Positions 22,455 through 32,951 are shown, counted from the stretch's first letter. The stretch: 64,000 bases of DNA from Diplonema papillatum (GCA_030068145.1 JAPJBO010000386.1:62001-126000); one strand, 5' to 3'. The notes: generated by a model not told the origin, from the letters alone. Numbers and translations: made by a program.

Positions 22455-23435
22455 ATGGCACTAACTCGGACTGACATCCTCGAGGGAGAAGTCGAATGGG
22501 GTGCTATCCCCGTCGTGAAACTCCCCCGCGGGGAGGATTACGATGAAGCGGAGAGCGAATGCATATTCGCGACGTGCAGCATTGCACACAGGCCGGACAC
22601 CTCGTCGAGGTGTGCTTCTTGCGGTTACATCGCATCTGCAGGATGCGTAACCAAGAAGTTGGGACCGGACGCTGCAAGCTTCTTGGAAAGCATTAAGGAC
22701 GACAACTGGAGCTGTCCAGTCTGTTGCTGCCTTGCTGACCGAAACAAGCGCGCAGCCATGGCCGACGACCTCGAGGGCCCAATCGAGTTCCCGAGGCTGT
22801 TTCCTCAGCCGGGGGAGGATGAGGACGAGGGCGGAGCCCTACAGGCGGTCCTGGAGAATCTTCCAGATGGACCCTGGAAGGCGCCCTTTTCTCTCCTTTT
22901 GCACCAGCTCACAGGCACCCAGTCTGAGCTGTCGAAACTCAAGGCAGATGCTGCCCGAGACCGCCAGGAGGCAGAGGCTGCTGAGAATGCCGAAGTAGAC
23001 GCGCGACGAGTCCAGACGTGGGCCCCCTTGCTGAAGACTTCGGGGGGCCGGCTCTCCCTACGCAATGACCTCACCCGCCGGTTTGGTGAGGCGTTAGAGG
23101 TGAACGAGGCGGGGCAGGCGTACCGGCATGAGCTGAGGTCGTCTTACGACTCTCTTTGGGCTCTTCTGCCTGTTGCTCACAACAACCCTCCCGTGCTTCA
23201 GGCCATGCAGGCTACCATCGTCCGGATGGAGTCGAACCGTCTTCGGTTCAGAACTGGTGGCTCCGGCGAGTCCTCCTCGCTCTATGAGGGCAGGGCCCGA
23301 AAGGTGAAGTTCGGGGGTATGGACGACCGGTGGGCCACCAATCTCCAAAACGCCTTATTGCAGGTAAAGACCCCGCAGGCACCAAAAAACGAAGTGGAGA
23401 AGGAGAACCGTGTAAAGAAGGCGAAAAGGGGGTGA
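22455..23435 (+). CDS. Gag-like ORF1 with PHD-type zinc finger
   Basis: This 326-residue protein is the first gene of the element and probably the nucleoprotein. Cysteines at about 36, 41, 53, 56, 64, 87 and 90, with a His at 45, form a PHD/RING-like pattern; the core is RCASCGYIASAGC followed by WSCPVCC. A charged helical segment at about 150-185 (LSKLKADAARDRQEAE) could be a coiled coil for assembly. The C-terminus is Lys-rich. No CCHC knuckle was seen. The start is the first ATG after the terminal repeat. The stop is TGA, and the same frame is open immediately after it into the recombinase, so read-through could yield a fusion. Confidence 0.75.
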   Translation: MALTRTDILEGEVEWGAIPVVKLPRGEDYDEAESECIFATCSIAHRPDTSSRCASCGYIASAGCVTKKLGPDAASFLESIKDDNWSCPVCCCLADRNKRAAMADDLEGPIEFPRLFPQPGEDEDEGGALQAVLENLPDGPWKAPFSLLLHQLTGTQSELSKLKADAARDRQEAEAAENAEVDARRVQTWAPLLKTSGGRLSLRNDLTRRFGEALEVNEAGQAYRHELRSSYDSLWALLPVAHNNPPVLQAMQATIVRMESNRLRFRTGGSGESSSLYEGRARKVKFGGMDDRWATNLQNALLQVKTPQAPKNEVEKENRVKKAKRG

Positions 23436-24371
23436 CTCAACCTACCTGCTCCGACCCGCTACCGGCTTCCACTCCCAGCTTCAAATTCCCGAAAACGGGA
23501 ACGGATTTCTGCCGACGAGATACCTTATCTCCACCGGAGAGTTCTGGAAAGAGCTTCGCAGTGCTATGCGAACTCAGCTGCGCTCTCCAGTGTACAGACA
23601 CGCAGCGAGGCTTTCGCCTCTCTGGTCAGAAGGAGCCATCCTCACCTGCCCGAGGACCACATCTTCCTCATGTGGCTCCAGCTGAAGCTGGAAAAGGGAG
23701 AGCTCCAGACGCAGTCCGCTCGGCAGTACATGACGTATCGTCGGATGCTGTCAATCGACCCGACGGCTGCGTTCCGAAGAACTCTGAGCCGCGAGCTAAA
23801 AGAGTACGAACGCAGGGCTCTTACGTCTCGCACATTGGTGGGCAACCAGCAGGTGGAGGAAGCGGTCCGCGAGATGACTGGGCTCTATCGCGCCGCCCTG
23901 GCGACCCAATGGAGTCTCGGGGCTCGACTAATCGACCTGATCCGGCTCGAAACGAAGCACATCCTGTTGTGCCCTCGAGACCAGAACCTTGTGCTAGTAA
24001 TGTTGGTCAACGGGAAGACGGATCAGAGCGGTCGCGGACAGCCTTTGTTGCTGCAAAGGACGGGAAGGTTCGTCAGGTGGATGCTGGATTGGTGGAACGC
24101 CCGTTTGCAGCTGGGCGAGAAGTACATGTTCTACCCCGACCTTCGGACCACTCGGTACAACATGGTCCTGCGAGCTCGACTCGATCTGACGTCGCACGGC
24201 CTTCGGCATTCGGCATTGACGTGGGTGGCTCGCTTCTCGGAATTGGGGGAGCAGGCGGCACAGGTGGTGGGTCGCCACAAGAGTGTGGAAACCACCCGCC
24301 AGTACATCCCTCATCACTTGTGGGGGGCTGCCCAGGATTCTGCTGCTCCGCTGAGCCTACTTCAAAAGTGA
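23436..24371 (+). CDS. Tyrosine recombinase
   Basis: This integrase-type enzyme joins the DNA copy to the target through a covalent 3'-phosphotyrosine. The frame is open from 23436, directly after the ORF1 stop; the first ATG is at 23670. Numbering from that Met, the catalytic set is present: Arg86 (GARLIDLIRL), a candidate Lys116 (NGKT), His176-x-x-Arg179 (HGLRH), His203 (VGRHKS) and Tyr212 (TRQYIPH). The segment LPEDHIFLMWLQLKLEKG before and across the Met looks like the core-binding domain. This suggests that translation starts earlier than the ATG, by read-through from ORF1. The gene overlaps the RT frame, which lies one base back. Confidence 0.85.
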   Translation, partial: LNLPAPTRYRLPLPASNSRKRERISADEIPYLHRRVLERASQCYANSAALSSVQTRSEAFASLVRRSHPHLPEDHIFLMWLQLKLEKGELQTQSARQYMTYRRMLSIDPTAAFRRTLSRELKEYERRALTSRTLVGNQQVEEAVREMTGLYRAALATQWSLGARLIDLIRLETKHILLCPRDQNLVLVMLVNGKTDQSGRGQPLLLQRTGRFVRWMLDWWNARLQLGEKYMFYPDLRTTRYNMVLRARLDLTSHGLRHSALTWVARFSELGEQAAQVVGRHKSVETTRQYIPHHLWGAAQDSAAPLSLLQK

Positions 24372-26035
24372 AGTGCCTGATCCACTCGGGTACCGAATGT
24401 CCCCTGGGCACCCCTCCTACCGAGGTAGACGAACCCACGGTGACATGGCCGGTGACGCTGAAGGACTTTGCAGGCCCCTACGACTACGCCGAGACTTGGC
24501 TCAGTCAGAACCAAGAGCTGCCGAAGCCGAAGACAAGCACATGCTACACTGGGGTCGTGGCTCCAGCATTGTGCTCCACGGTGAACGTGGAAAAGCTTGT
24601 TTCAGACCTCCCGGCGCTGAGGCCCAACTTCGAGTGGGTCCAAGAAGCCAAGATTCGCTCCCTGATAGGTAGTGGCCGGCCTACCGTTCCGGGTCCGGCG
24701 AACAAGAAACTCTCGCCTCACGTGTCTCGCTTACTCAACCTCGGCATCGTTGAGAAAGTTCGTAGGAAGGAGACGGGAAGATGGTGTCACTCCGCCTTCT
24801 GTGTCGAAAAGTCTAAAAAGGGACAACTTCGGTTCATTCTGGCATGCACCGGCGTGAACGCGGCAACTGCTCACACCCCATGCCCGCCATGTAAACTGCC
24901 TTCCTACCCATCGATGATAGAAAAAATGATGGGTTTCGATTACTTGGCGGAATATGACTTTAAGTCATTTTTCTTCCAGTTTCCACTGAATGAACAGGTT
25001 CGACGCTACTTCTGTTTCCGGGTGGACAACAAGATTTACCGATTGAAGGTCTTGCCGATGGGATACCGGGGCGCCCCTCAGCTGGCTCAGGCAGTGTCCG
25101 AGTCGATTGCACAGCTCGCCACGGAGGGTTACCAAGCAGAGTCGGATAGCTTCGCTTGGATCGACAACTGTTTTTTCCTAAGCAACGACCAAGTCGTTCT
25201 GGAAAGGATTCGTAGCAGGTTTGAGGAACTGTGTTCCGATTACGGGATTGTAATTGGGGAGAAGAAGGAGCCTTCTTCCGTCTTCATAACGCTCGGCTTG
25301 CAGGTTAACCTGAGCGACAAGAAGTGGCGCTTGGATCCCTCGTGGGTTGAGAAGGTCATAGGACCGGCCAAGAGACTCTTGCTCGCCCCAGGTGCTCCGT
25401 TACGGTCGTGGTGGCGGCTCGCAGGGTGTCTCATCTGGAGACAGCATGTGTTGAGGCTGCCATTTGCCGATCTGCTGCAGCTGCTGCACTGGATGTCGGG
25501 CATCACCCGAAATGGTAACCTTAGAGATAGCGAATTCTGGCGAAGCTGGAAGACATTGGATGGGGAGCTTCTCCGCCTCCTTCGTCAGACGGTGCACCAC
25601 TTGGAGGAAAATGCTTTCGTATTCTGGCAGGCGCTCCCTGCAGACAGGGCTTTCGGATTTTCAGATGCGAGTGGTGTCGGTTGGGCCTACATCGACGGCC
25701 AAGCACACTACGGAATCTTCCCGAGATGTTTGGCTTTGTCTCCAATTTATCTGAAGGAGCTGTACGCTCTATTCATGTTGGTTCGGGGTCAGCCCCAGGA
25801 GAACACCCTACTCGTGGTGGGAGTCGACAACAGGGCCGTGATAGGCATTGTGCGGAAAGGGTACTCCCTCAAGTACGCTGCGATACCCTGGTTGAAAGCG
25901 TTGCAAGACACCTTGAAGAGACAGGGGAACCATCTGAAGCTCTTTTTTGTTCCGACGAAGAGCATGCCTGCGGACGCATATACGCGTCTTCCAATCCAAC
26001 GAAAGTATTGGAAAGAACTCTGCACGACGCTGTAA
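24372..26035 (+). CDS. Reverse transcriptase-RNase H
   Basis: This polymerase would copy the element RNA and remove the template. The RT begins near LSPHVSRLLNLGIVEKV; motif A is YDFKSFFFQF (Asp codon 24956-24958), then LPMGYRGAP, and motif C reads FAWIDN (25157-25168), where most RTs have YxDD. The first catalytic Asp of motif C is kept and the second is Asn. RNase H follows with FSDASGVGW, KELYALF, GVDNRAVIG and ADAYTRL, supplying Asp, Glu, Asp and Asp. The frame is -1 relative to the recombinase and is open from 23330. It has no suitable early Met, so expression probably needs a frameshift; I did not identify a convincing slippery site. Confidence 0.85.
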
Positions 26036-26099
26036 AAGACTCTCAGGAGAGACACCTACTACAAGGGGCCGGCACGTACAAACAAACATCGCGCCTATT

Positions 26100-26236
26100 C
26101 TTTTTCGTAGTAACAAGTAATTGTAAACACGAAAGAGAACGCTGGCAGCGTGTTTGGGAGAAGATTAGCCTACCGATCATATTCACTCACTATCACTCAC
26201 TAACAGGCTAATCCTCCCCCGGCACGTACAAACAAA
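26100..26236. repeat. Right 137-bp terminal direct repeat
   Basis: Identical to 22316-22452. It is followed by 14 bp (CCCGCAAACCCTTC) and then the second copy of the 44-bp flank at 26251. The 14 bp plus GCGGG can form a small hairpin (CCCGC...GCGGG) at the junction. Confidence 0.95.
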
Positions 26237-26295
26237 CCCGCAAACCCTTCGCGGGGGCTGGCTTCCGGGGTGCTGGCACGTGGTGGCCCTTTTTG

Positions 26296-27726
26296 CAGCA
26301 GGCTGACGGCCGCTAGCGTCGGTAAGCCGCGGCAGTCGTCACACGGACCGCGGGCGTGTTCGCGGCAGTCATGGTGGCCGGCCTTGCAGCACGCTGTTGG
26401 CGTGTTGCACTCCACGCATCTCGTCATGCGGTGCCGGTCGCAGACCGCCGGAGGTAAGCCGTCGTTGTCGGCGTGGTGGTGTCGGCAACATGCCTCCACC
26501 GTAGGGCCGTGGTGGTGCCCGAGTGCGCGATGGACTGCGCACTTCCCTTTGTGATGGGTAGCGCACTTGGGGGCATTCTTCGTCGCCTCCGGCACTGCGT
26601 GTGGGAGGTGCAGGGGATCCGGGTTGGCCAGTGGCGCTCTGGGGATTACCCATCGCCGCGCTCTGTCCGTCCGCTCGGGCGGGTACGCCGGCGCTGTGCC
26701 GTAGCCGGTTTTCACCTGCTGCATGATGGTCGGCCCGGTTTCGGGCATGCGGTGGCGGGGCCGGGGCTGGAAGCCGGGTACGCTGCTCAGGCCTATGAAC
26801 GACAAGGCTGTCGTTCGCGACTTGAAGTCGCCAGGGAGGCACTTGCCGAGTTGTTGTTGCACGGCCAGCTTGTTGATTGCGCTCAACATGCAGCGCATCC
26901 CGTTGGCCTTCTCCCGATGCGTCTTGGCCGCCTTGCTAGGTGCCTTGATGTCGAGGCCCGAGAACAGCTCGAAGTCGATAGCTGCCTCTACCGCTGCCAT
27001 GTCGCCATCCGATGACCATTCGAGGCCCGAGAGCCAGTCGATCGCTGCCAGGAATGTCCTTTCGTCCCAGTAGCGTAGCCACGCCCAGGCCGGGGCGATG
27101 CGCCGGAACGGGAACTCGCGTTTCGCCGTTGGCATCTGCGCGCAGCGCTCCCAGGGGGTCGCCGCCTTTCGTTCTAGCCATTTAACGTTGACCCGGCGCG
27201 CCCGCTCCGCCAGGATCTCTGCCATCAGCGCTTGTACCGGCCCGGCAAATTCCCGTGTCGCCGGCGTCACGATTCCGTGCTCCCGCAGGCAGCTCGGCCA
27301 GAGCCTCCTGTCGGACTGTGCGATCCCCGCGTACTCGGGCTTCGTGCGTATGTTCTCGAAGGCCGTGCAATCCCAGTAGACGTGGTGCTCGTCTTCCAAT
27401 GCTCCCGAGTCACACAACGTACAGGCGGGGCTTCCGCCTTGGCGAAATCTCGACGTGTATTCGGCGGTGCTCACGCCACCTGCGAGGGCAACCCTGATCA
27501 GCAGTGCGTTCTGGGGCGGACAGTGGCGCGTTGTCATAGAGCGTTGGTGGACTCGATCGCGATGTTGGTGATGCCGGAGAAGCTTGGCCGTCGTGTCTCC
27601 AACCGCTTTCACAGTCGGTTCCGCAGGTTGTCGCGGATGATGTGATTTCGCTCGGAGGCGGACATTGCCAGGGGTCGGAGTGCAGCTCCGTCCAGGTCGA
27701 CGGACGACGGCGGGCCGCCGTTCCAC
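26296..27726 (-). pseudogene. LINE polyprotein C-terminal half (zinc-knuckle region)
   Basis: A minus-strand frame of about 480 codons contains CTLCDSGALEDEHHVYWDC, the C-x2-C-x(n)-H-x(n)-C knuckle found after the RT in many non-LTR retrotransposons. It is followed by a large region of unknown fold and a second Cys/His-rich part (CAVHRALGHHH, CCRHHHADND, CDRHRMTRCVEC) near the interrupted end. The RT itself is absent; homology to the repeat module begins at 27740. The true C-terminal tail lies at 21834-22321, across the inserted retrotransposon. The last 25 or so residues of the open frame run through the 44-bp repeat into retrotransposon sequence and are not genuine. Confidence 0.7.
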
Positions 27727-27739
27727 GTGTGGCCGCAGG

Positions 27740-28330
27740 GTTGCAGGCCGTGCCTTACCGCGGAGCAGATTCTTTCCGTCTCCTCTGCGTCGTAGTTGGT
27801 GGGTCTCATTGCAGGGCTGAGAGCTTCAAATACTTGCAAGGCGTCGCAGCCGTAGTTCTTTTTCTTGCGTTCTTCTGCCGCACAAGCTGCATCGAAGACG
27901 CCGCGCCTGTTAACAGTCCTTGAGTGTCTGTTCTACCTTTTTTTAGTCGTTCTGAAAGCTTTGTTGTAATAGTCAGAATCGGGGACAAAACGGAGAAGTG
28001 CCGTTCCACGGCAGCTTCAGACACCGCGAATGGGAAAGTGCAAGCGCTGACCGCTTAGAACGCCGACAATTCGTAGAACTGCGAGTATTCCTCCTCTCAT
28101 TCTGAGAGTGCACCTTCCCATTTGGCGCAGACCTTGGGGTACCGGACGTGTTCTCTCTGCGCCGAGCAGATTCTTTCCGTCTCCTCTGCGTCGTAGTTGG
28201 TGGGTTTCATTGCAGGGTTGAGAGCTTCAAATACTTGCAAGGCGTCGAATCCGTAGTTCTTTTTCTAGCGTTTATTTGTGGTTTAGAGGTTCGGTGTTTT
28301 AGGGTCTCCGGTTGACCATTGAGGCTGTGA
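27740..28330 (-). repeat. Dispersed repeat module, copy 4
   Basis: Same order of blocks as 21011-21590, starting at an identical junction (GCAGGCCGTGCCTTACCGC). This junction occurs at both 21013 and 27743, joined on its other side to different sequence, so it is a real breakpoint of the module. Confidence 0.65.
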
Positions 28331-28499
28331 GGCGGGTAGTATGAGGGTAGTAGGTACTTTAACTACGGTTGCGACCGACACCAAGAAGAAATTCGCTTTG
28401 AATTTAGTCTTGGGCCCCCCACGCGCATGCATGTTGAGCATTGAGTTCTTTATGGTGCAAGTGCCATCAAGGCAGGCGAGCACTGTTCACGGGCTAGCG

Positions 28500-28920
28500 T
28501 TACTTGATGACGTCGTCCGTCGGGAGAGTCAACGATGATGAGGATGTGGTCAAACTAGTCATTTCCAAGTCAAGTTCAATTCCCGCTCGCTTTCGCGGTG
28601 CGGACTTTCCGGGCCGGTTTGGCTGTTTCCGGGTCGACGATGGGGAAGAAGTCAGGCATTCCATTTCGTGATCGAGCGTAGAGTTGTTCACGGCCTGCCG
28701 CGATCGCTTCGATCTTCGTGGCTTCCCTGTCGGGGATGCGAGCTTCGAGGACTCCTGCAGGGGTCGCTTCCGCCTCCTTCTGGGAGGCGCGTCTTTGGGC
28801 TCGGGATGATGTTCCCCGTTGATGACGTCTTGGGCGACGGCGATGATGACGGTGATGAAGGCGGGGAGGTTGGTGAGCTGGTGAGGTACCGCGCCGTGCA
28901 TGTTGAGCAGGGGTTGCCAT
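28500..28920 (-). pseudogene. LINE-like C-terminal tail fragment, copy 2
   Basis: Near-identical to 20580-21010, including the PPRRRRKRPLQ stretch and the TDDVIK stop. It differs by a small deletion and a short insertion near 28800. Upstream on the minus strand the sequence diverges completely. Confidence 0.5.
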
Positions 28921-29188
28921 GCAGCTCGTACCGGTCTGTAATATGCGTTTTTACTTCCGTTGGGTTGGTGTGGACGTGCGACGGTGAGGGTCGGGTAGTA
29001 GAAAGAGAAAGATTGACAACAGCAGGTGTAGTAGTAGTGATGAAACCTCAGCAACTGGTTGTAGACCTAGCTGTAGTTTATGTGTGCACGGCTTGTTGTT
29101 GGAAGAAAACTTCTTTTTTGCGTAAGTGGCGACTGCTTGTTGTCCTCAGCGTTAAGGTACTCTGAATGCACTCTGGCATCGTGGCTGG

Positions 29189-30441
29189 TTATCTGGTCGT
29201 AGCTCCTGGTTTGCGGTGTTTAGTTTTGCACCACGGTTTGTGGTGTCGTAGGCTTGTGCATTGTGGTTTGTTCGGTGTCTGTCCGTCGCTGTGACAGTAC
29301 GGGCAAATCTCCCTTTTGCCTGCTGAGCTTGCAGGCGTGGTGCTGTGGCGTGGTGGTGTGCGTCGTAGTTTCTTCTTGCAAAAACGCAGGTGGATGCTCA
29401 GGCCGTGGATGCCTTTTATTGCAGTGCCAGTTTTCGTCGTTCGTGTGTGGCAGTTCGGACATTGGAGTGCCTCCGTGTCGGGCGTGTGGCCCGGAGTAGG
29501 CTCTAGGCCACGCATTTCTTCGAGAATTTGTTGGGTTGGCGTGGCAGTGCCGCTGCTCTTGTCGGATGATGGGACGTCGGTAGTGGATTGAGAGCTGTGT
29601 TGTGCGGTTTCGTTCCCCGTGCGCGTTGGGGTCTGATGTGCGGCGTGCGGTGTTGAGTTTGTCATTGCGTCGTCGTCGAGGTGGCAGGGAACCGGTTCGT
29701 GTACAGGTCCTGTTGGGTCAAACGTGTAGAAGAGTACATTTGTACTCTGGTCGGTGTAGCCGCGATTGGCTGAATGCGTGACGTTGGCGTTGTCGAAGTG
29801 TGTCCATCTTGCGTCATTGTATGGGGTATCGTTTAACACGTGTACAGTGTAGTGTCCCGCGTTGTCTCGTCCTGCGTGGGCAACAACTGTTCTGAGCTTC
29901 AGCGGTTGTTCCTGGTTAGGTACCTGCAGCGTTTGGCCAGCTGCAACCGCTTGGCGATTCTCCCTTGTGTGCTGATTACGTGTTATGCGTAGAACGAGGC
30001 TTCCTTGTATCCTGCTGATGCCGTGTTGCATGGTCGTCTTATTGGAGGCTCCGCACTCGCATTTGTACGTGTCCGGTTTGTGTGGGGCACAGTGGAAGTC
30101 CAGGCATCCTTGTACCGTGCTTGTCACAGGGGCGATGACAGCCATGTCGTTCCAGTGACCGTTTGTGTTGTTGTGCTTACATTTGGCACAATGCGTTGTC
30201 GTCGAGTACCAGCGTCGAAGCTGTCAGACTCGCCTGGCTGACAGCATGTGTGTGCTGCGTTTTCGTCTACAATGGACGCGATTACCACCCTCATTGCTTC
30301 CTCAAAGTCGTGTTGTTGGCCCGCTTCGAAGGGATGTTTCAGGTTCTGGTGCAGTCTAACGACGGTGTCCGGTGTTCTTATCCGTTGTGTCCAGTCGTAC
30401 GCAGCCAAAGTGCATTCCCCTGTTCCGTGTGCTGCACATCA
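29189..30441 (-). pseudogene. USP-type deubiquitinase plus zinc fingers, decayed
   Basis: Minus-strand frames give the pieces of a peptidase C19 (USP) domain. FEAGQQHDFEEAMRVVIASI matches the QQD-x-x-E box (30124-30408). After a frameshift near 30195 come a CAKC pair and KCECG (zinc finger), VLRITR, and the His box RDNAGHYTVHV with WTHFDNANV and VLFYTFD (29189-30145). The catalytic Cys box should lie just above 30410, where stops and a frame change leave it unrecognisable. After the protease come two zinc-finger-like units, CPNC with HGLSIHLRFC and CPYC with HHKPWC, as in N-terminal regions of some LINE proteins. A host gene relic is the alternative. It is not functional as it stands. Confidence 0.6.
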
Positions 30442-30879
30442 CGTTAAGTACTGCTTGTATTTACACCTGACAGGGTTTGCCGCATCGTGGTCTTGGGGTT
30501 CGTTGTGCTGGTAGCTAATCTGTTGGCGGTGAAGGCGGCGATTGCTGCGGCGACGGTGATTGGAGCGACGATGCTTGTAACTCGTTCGGCGACTGTAAGC
30601 TGTCTAGGCGGTTGCAAGGGCTGCGAGTTGCGGGAAGACAGTTCGCTAGCTAGGTCTAAAGGGATAAAGTTCGTCGGTTTGTGTTTTCCTGCGTACTCGG
30701 GAACCCGAGGAATGGCTTGAGTTGATTAAGAAGTCGTGGCATGTTCGCGAACTCTTCAGTCAGCCAAGCGTTCTAAGGTGCGTACAGGATACGTGGGTTG
30801 TGGCCTCTCGATCATGGAGTACACGCTTTCTTGCGCTCTTCAAAGGCTGCACATACTCCATCGATGGCGCCGCTTGTTA
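30442..30879. other. Intron B-C stretch, no gene recognised
   Basis: This may be the decayed upstream part of the USP frame; Arg-rich minus-strand frames occur but no motif could be identified. Confidence 0.35.
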
Positions 30880-31840
30880 GCAGTCCTTGAGTGTCTGTTC
30901 TACCTTTTTTTAGTCGTTCTGAATTTTTAGTCGTTCTGAATCTGAAAGCTTTGTTGTAATAGTCAGAATCGGAGACAAAACGGAGAAGTGCCGTTCCACG
31001 GCAGCTTCAGACACCGCGAATGGGAAAGTGCAAGCGCTGAGAACGCTCACAATTCGTAAAACTGCGAGTATTCCTCCTCACATTCTGAGAGTCACCTTCC
31101 CATTTGGCGCAGACCTTGGGGTACCGAACGTGTTCTCTCTACGTCGAGCAGATTCTTTCCGTCTCCTCTGCGTCGTAGTTGGTGGGTTTCATTGCAGGGT
31201 TGAGAGCTTCAAATACTTGCAAGGCGTCGAATCCCTTGTTCTTTTTCTTGCGCTCTTCGAAGGCTGCACATACTCCATCGATGGCGCTGCTTGCTAGCAG
31301 TCCTTGAGTGTCTGTTCTACCTTTTTTTAGTCGTTCTGAATGTTTAGTCGTTCTGAATCTGAAAGCTTTGTTGTAGTAGTCAGAATCGGAGACAAAACGG
31401 AGAAGCGCCGTTCCACGGCAGCTTCAGACACCGCGAATGGGAAAGTGCAAGCGCTGACCCGCTTAGAACGCTCACAATTCGTAGAACTGCGAGTATTCCT
31501 CCTCTCATTCTGAGAGTCACCTTCCCATTTGGCGTAGACCTTGGGGTACCGAACGTGTTCTCTCTGCGCCGAGCAGATTCTTTCCGTCTCCTTTGCGTCG
31601 TAGTTGGTGGGTTTCATTGCAGGGTTGAGAGCTTCAAATACTTGCAAGGCGTCGAATCCGTAGTTCTTTTTCTTGCGCTCTTCGAAGGCTGCACATACTC
31701 CATCGATGGCGCCGCTTGTTAGCAGTCCTTGAGTGTCTGTTCTACCTTTTTTTAGTCGTTCTGAAAGCTTTGTTGTAGTAGTCAGAATCGGAGACAAAAC
31801 GGAGAAGTGCCGTTCCACGGCAGCTTCAGAAACGGCAGAA
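30880..31840 (-). repeat. Dispersed repeat module, copies 5 and 6
   Basis: Two tandem modules of about 410 bp, each with TCTACCTTTTTTTAGTCG, the SEAAVERHFS sub-unit and the MQVFEAL block, plus a partial third at 31740-31840. Here the module includes an ATACTCCATCGATGGCG segment not seen in copies 2-4. Minus-strand coding is open for 163 codons at 31327-31818, again without a complete domain. Confidence 0.65.
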
Positions 31841-32951
31841 TAGGATAGGGCGATGCTGAGAACGCACTGGGGACTTCGTTGGTTCAGTTCTGGTGTTGTG
31901 CATGCGGGACAAACCCGCGCAGCGACGCCCCTTCGTCTGCTTTCTTTTCTGGGAGAGTCAACGGGCTTTCCAGACAGAACTCTTGCCCCCTCGGAGCAGG
32001 TGCGCTCTTTTGAAACACGTCAGCAACTTTCAGTCGCCAAAGGTTGACCGCCAGCACCGGCTGTGCGTAGACGAATTCAGGATCTCGGAGGCATGACGCG
32101 TAGTGCAAAATCTACAGTCTCCCTCGCGAGATGGCTCGGACCGTTCCGGCAGGAAGATAAGACGTCTGCTTCGTGGGCAGGAGACCCGCCGGAACTTCGT
32201 CTGGAAACTCGTTCTCATTCTTCGAGGGCGGGCTTGGCCTCGTCAAACTTGCTCCTGGTTTTCCGCCCGCGCCATGGCGTCGAAAACAAAACAAATTCTA
32301 AACGTTCTTGTACGTTCGATCTTGTGTTTATCGTATACATCTCTAAGTGTTAAACCTATGCGTTCGCATAGTTTAACATTTTCTCTGAAATTCTTTTCAG
32401 AGAAGCGCCAAATTTATTTGTCGTAAGGACTCGGAGTGCCCACTCAAGCTCTTTTTTTGTCCGGAACCCGAATATTCATTATTCGTCTATGTTGGCCAGC
32501 CTTTTGTGCACCTATCAAGGGAAAAACATGACTAGAACCCATTTTTGGTCGTGGATGAGCAACAATTGCCATCTTCAACCCCTCGAACAGTAAAGAAAAC
32601 AACATCCGCAAGCTCTGCGAGAGGCTCTGAACCGCAGGGATTCACCCTCTGATCACTGTTCGCCACACTACGGTCAGCCCGGCAGCTTCTTTGTGGTCCG
32701 TTAGTACCAGAGATGCTCTACAAAACACCCAATTGTGCAAGGAACTGTTAGTACCAGAGATGCTCTATAAAACACCCAATTGTGCAAGGAACGTACAAAA
32801 GGCATGGAGAGGCCTCCCATACAGTGTTTTAGGGTGATTTGCCGACGTGCCTCGTGCCCTGCACCGTCCTCGAAAATGCTCGTGAAATTGAAAAAAATGC
32901 TCGTGAAATTGGAAAAATGCTCGTGATGTGAAAAATGTGCTCGTGTATTCC
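31841..32951. other. Intron B-C stretch, mostly unassigned, with a 47-bp duplication
   Basis: No gene is recognised. A segment of about 47 bp (GTTAGTACCAGAGATGCTCTA through GTGCAAGGAAC) is tandemly repeated at about 32700-32792, and TGCTCGTGAAATTG repeats at 32876-32930. A TTTAACATTTTCTCTGAAATTC / CTTTTCAGAGAA stretch near 32375 can pair. Confidence 0.45.

Larger units (their letters stand above)
22316..26236 (+). mobile_element. Tyrosine-recombinase retrotransposon, VIPER-like gene order
   Basis: This is a complete-looking 3.9-kb element bounded by two identical 137-bp direct repeats (22316-22452 and 26100-26236). It encodes, in order, a PHD-type Gag-like protein, a tyrosine recombinase and an RT-RNase H. 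DIRS and Ngaro elements usually put the recombinase last; VIPER of trypanosomatids has the order seen here, from general knowledge of the families. It lies within a minus-strand LINE fragment. The motif CCGGCACGTACAAACAAA ends both long repeats and occurs a third time at 26069-26086, just before the right repeat. The matching repeats and open frames indicate a recent insertion. Confidence 0.85.

Noticed and set aside
22316..26236. LTR retrotransposon (Gypsy/Copia type)
   Set aside because: There is no aspartic protease or DDE integrase; a tyrosine recombinase is present and the 137-bp repeats lack TG...CA ends.
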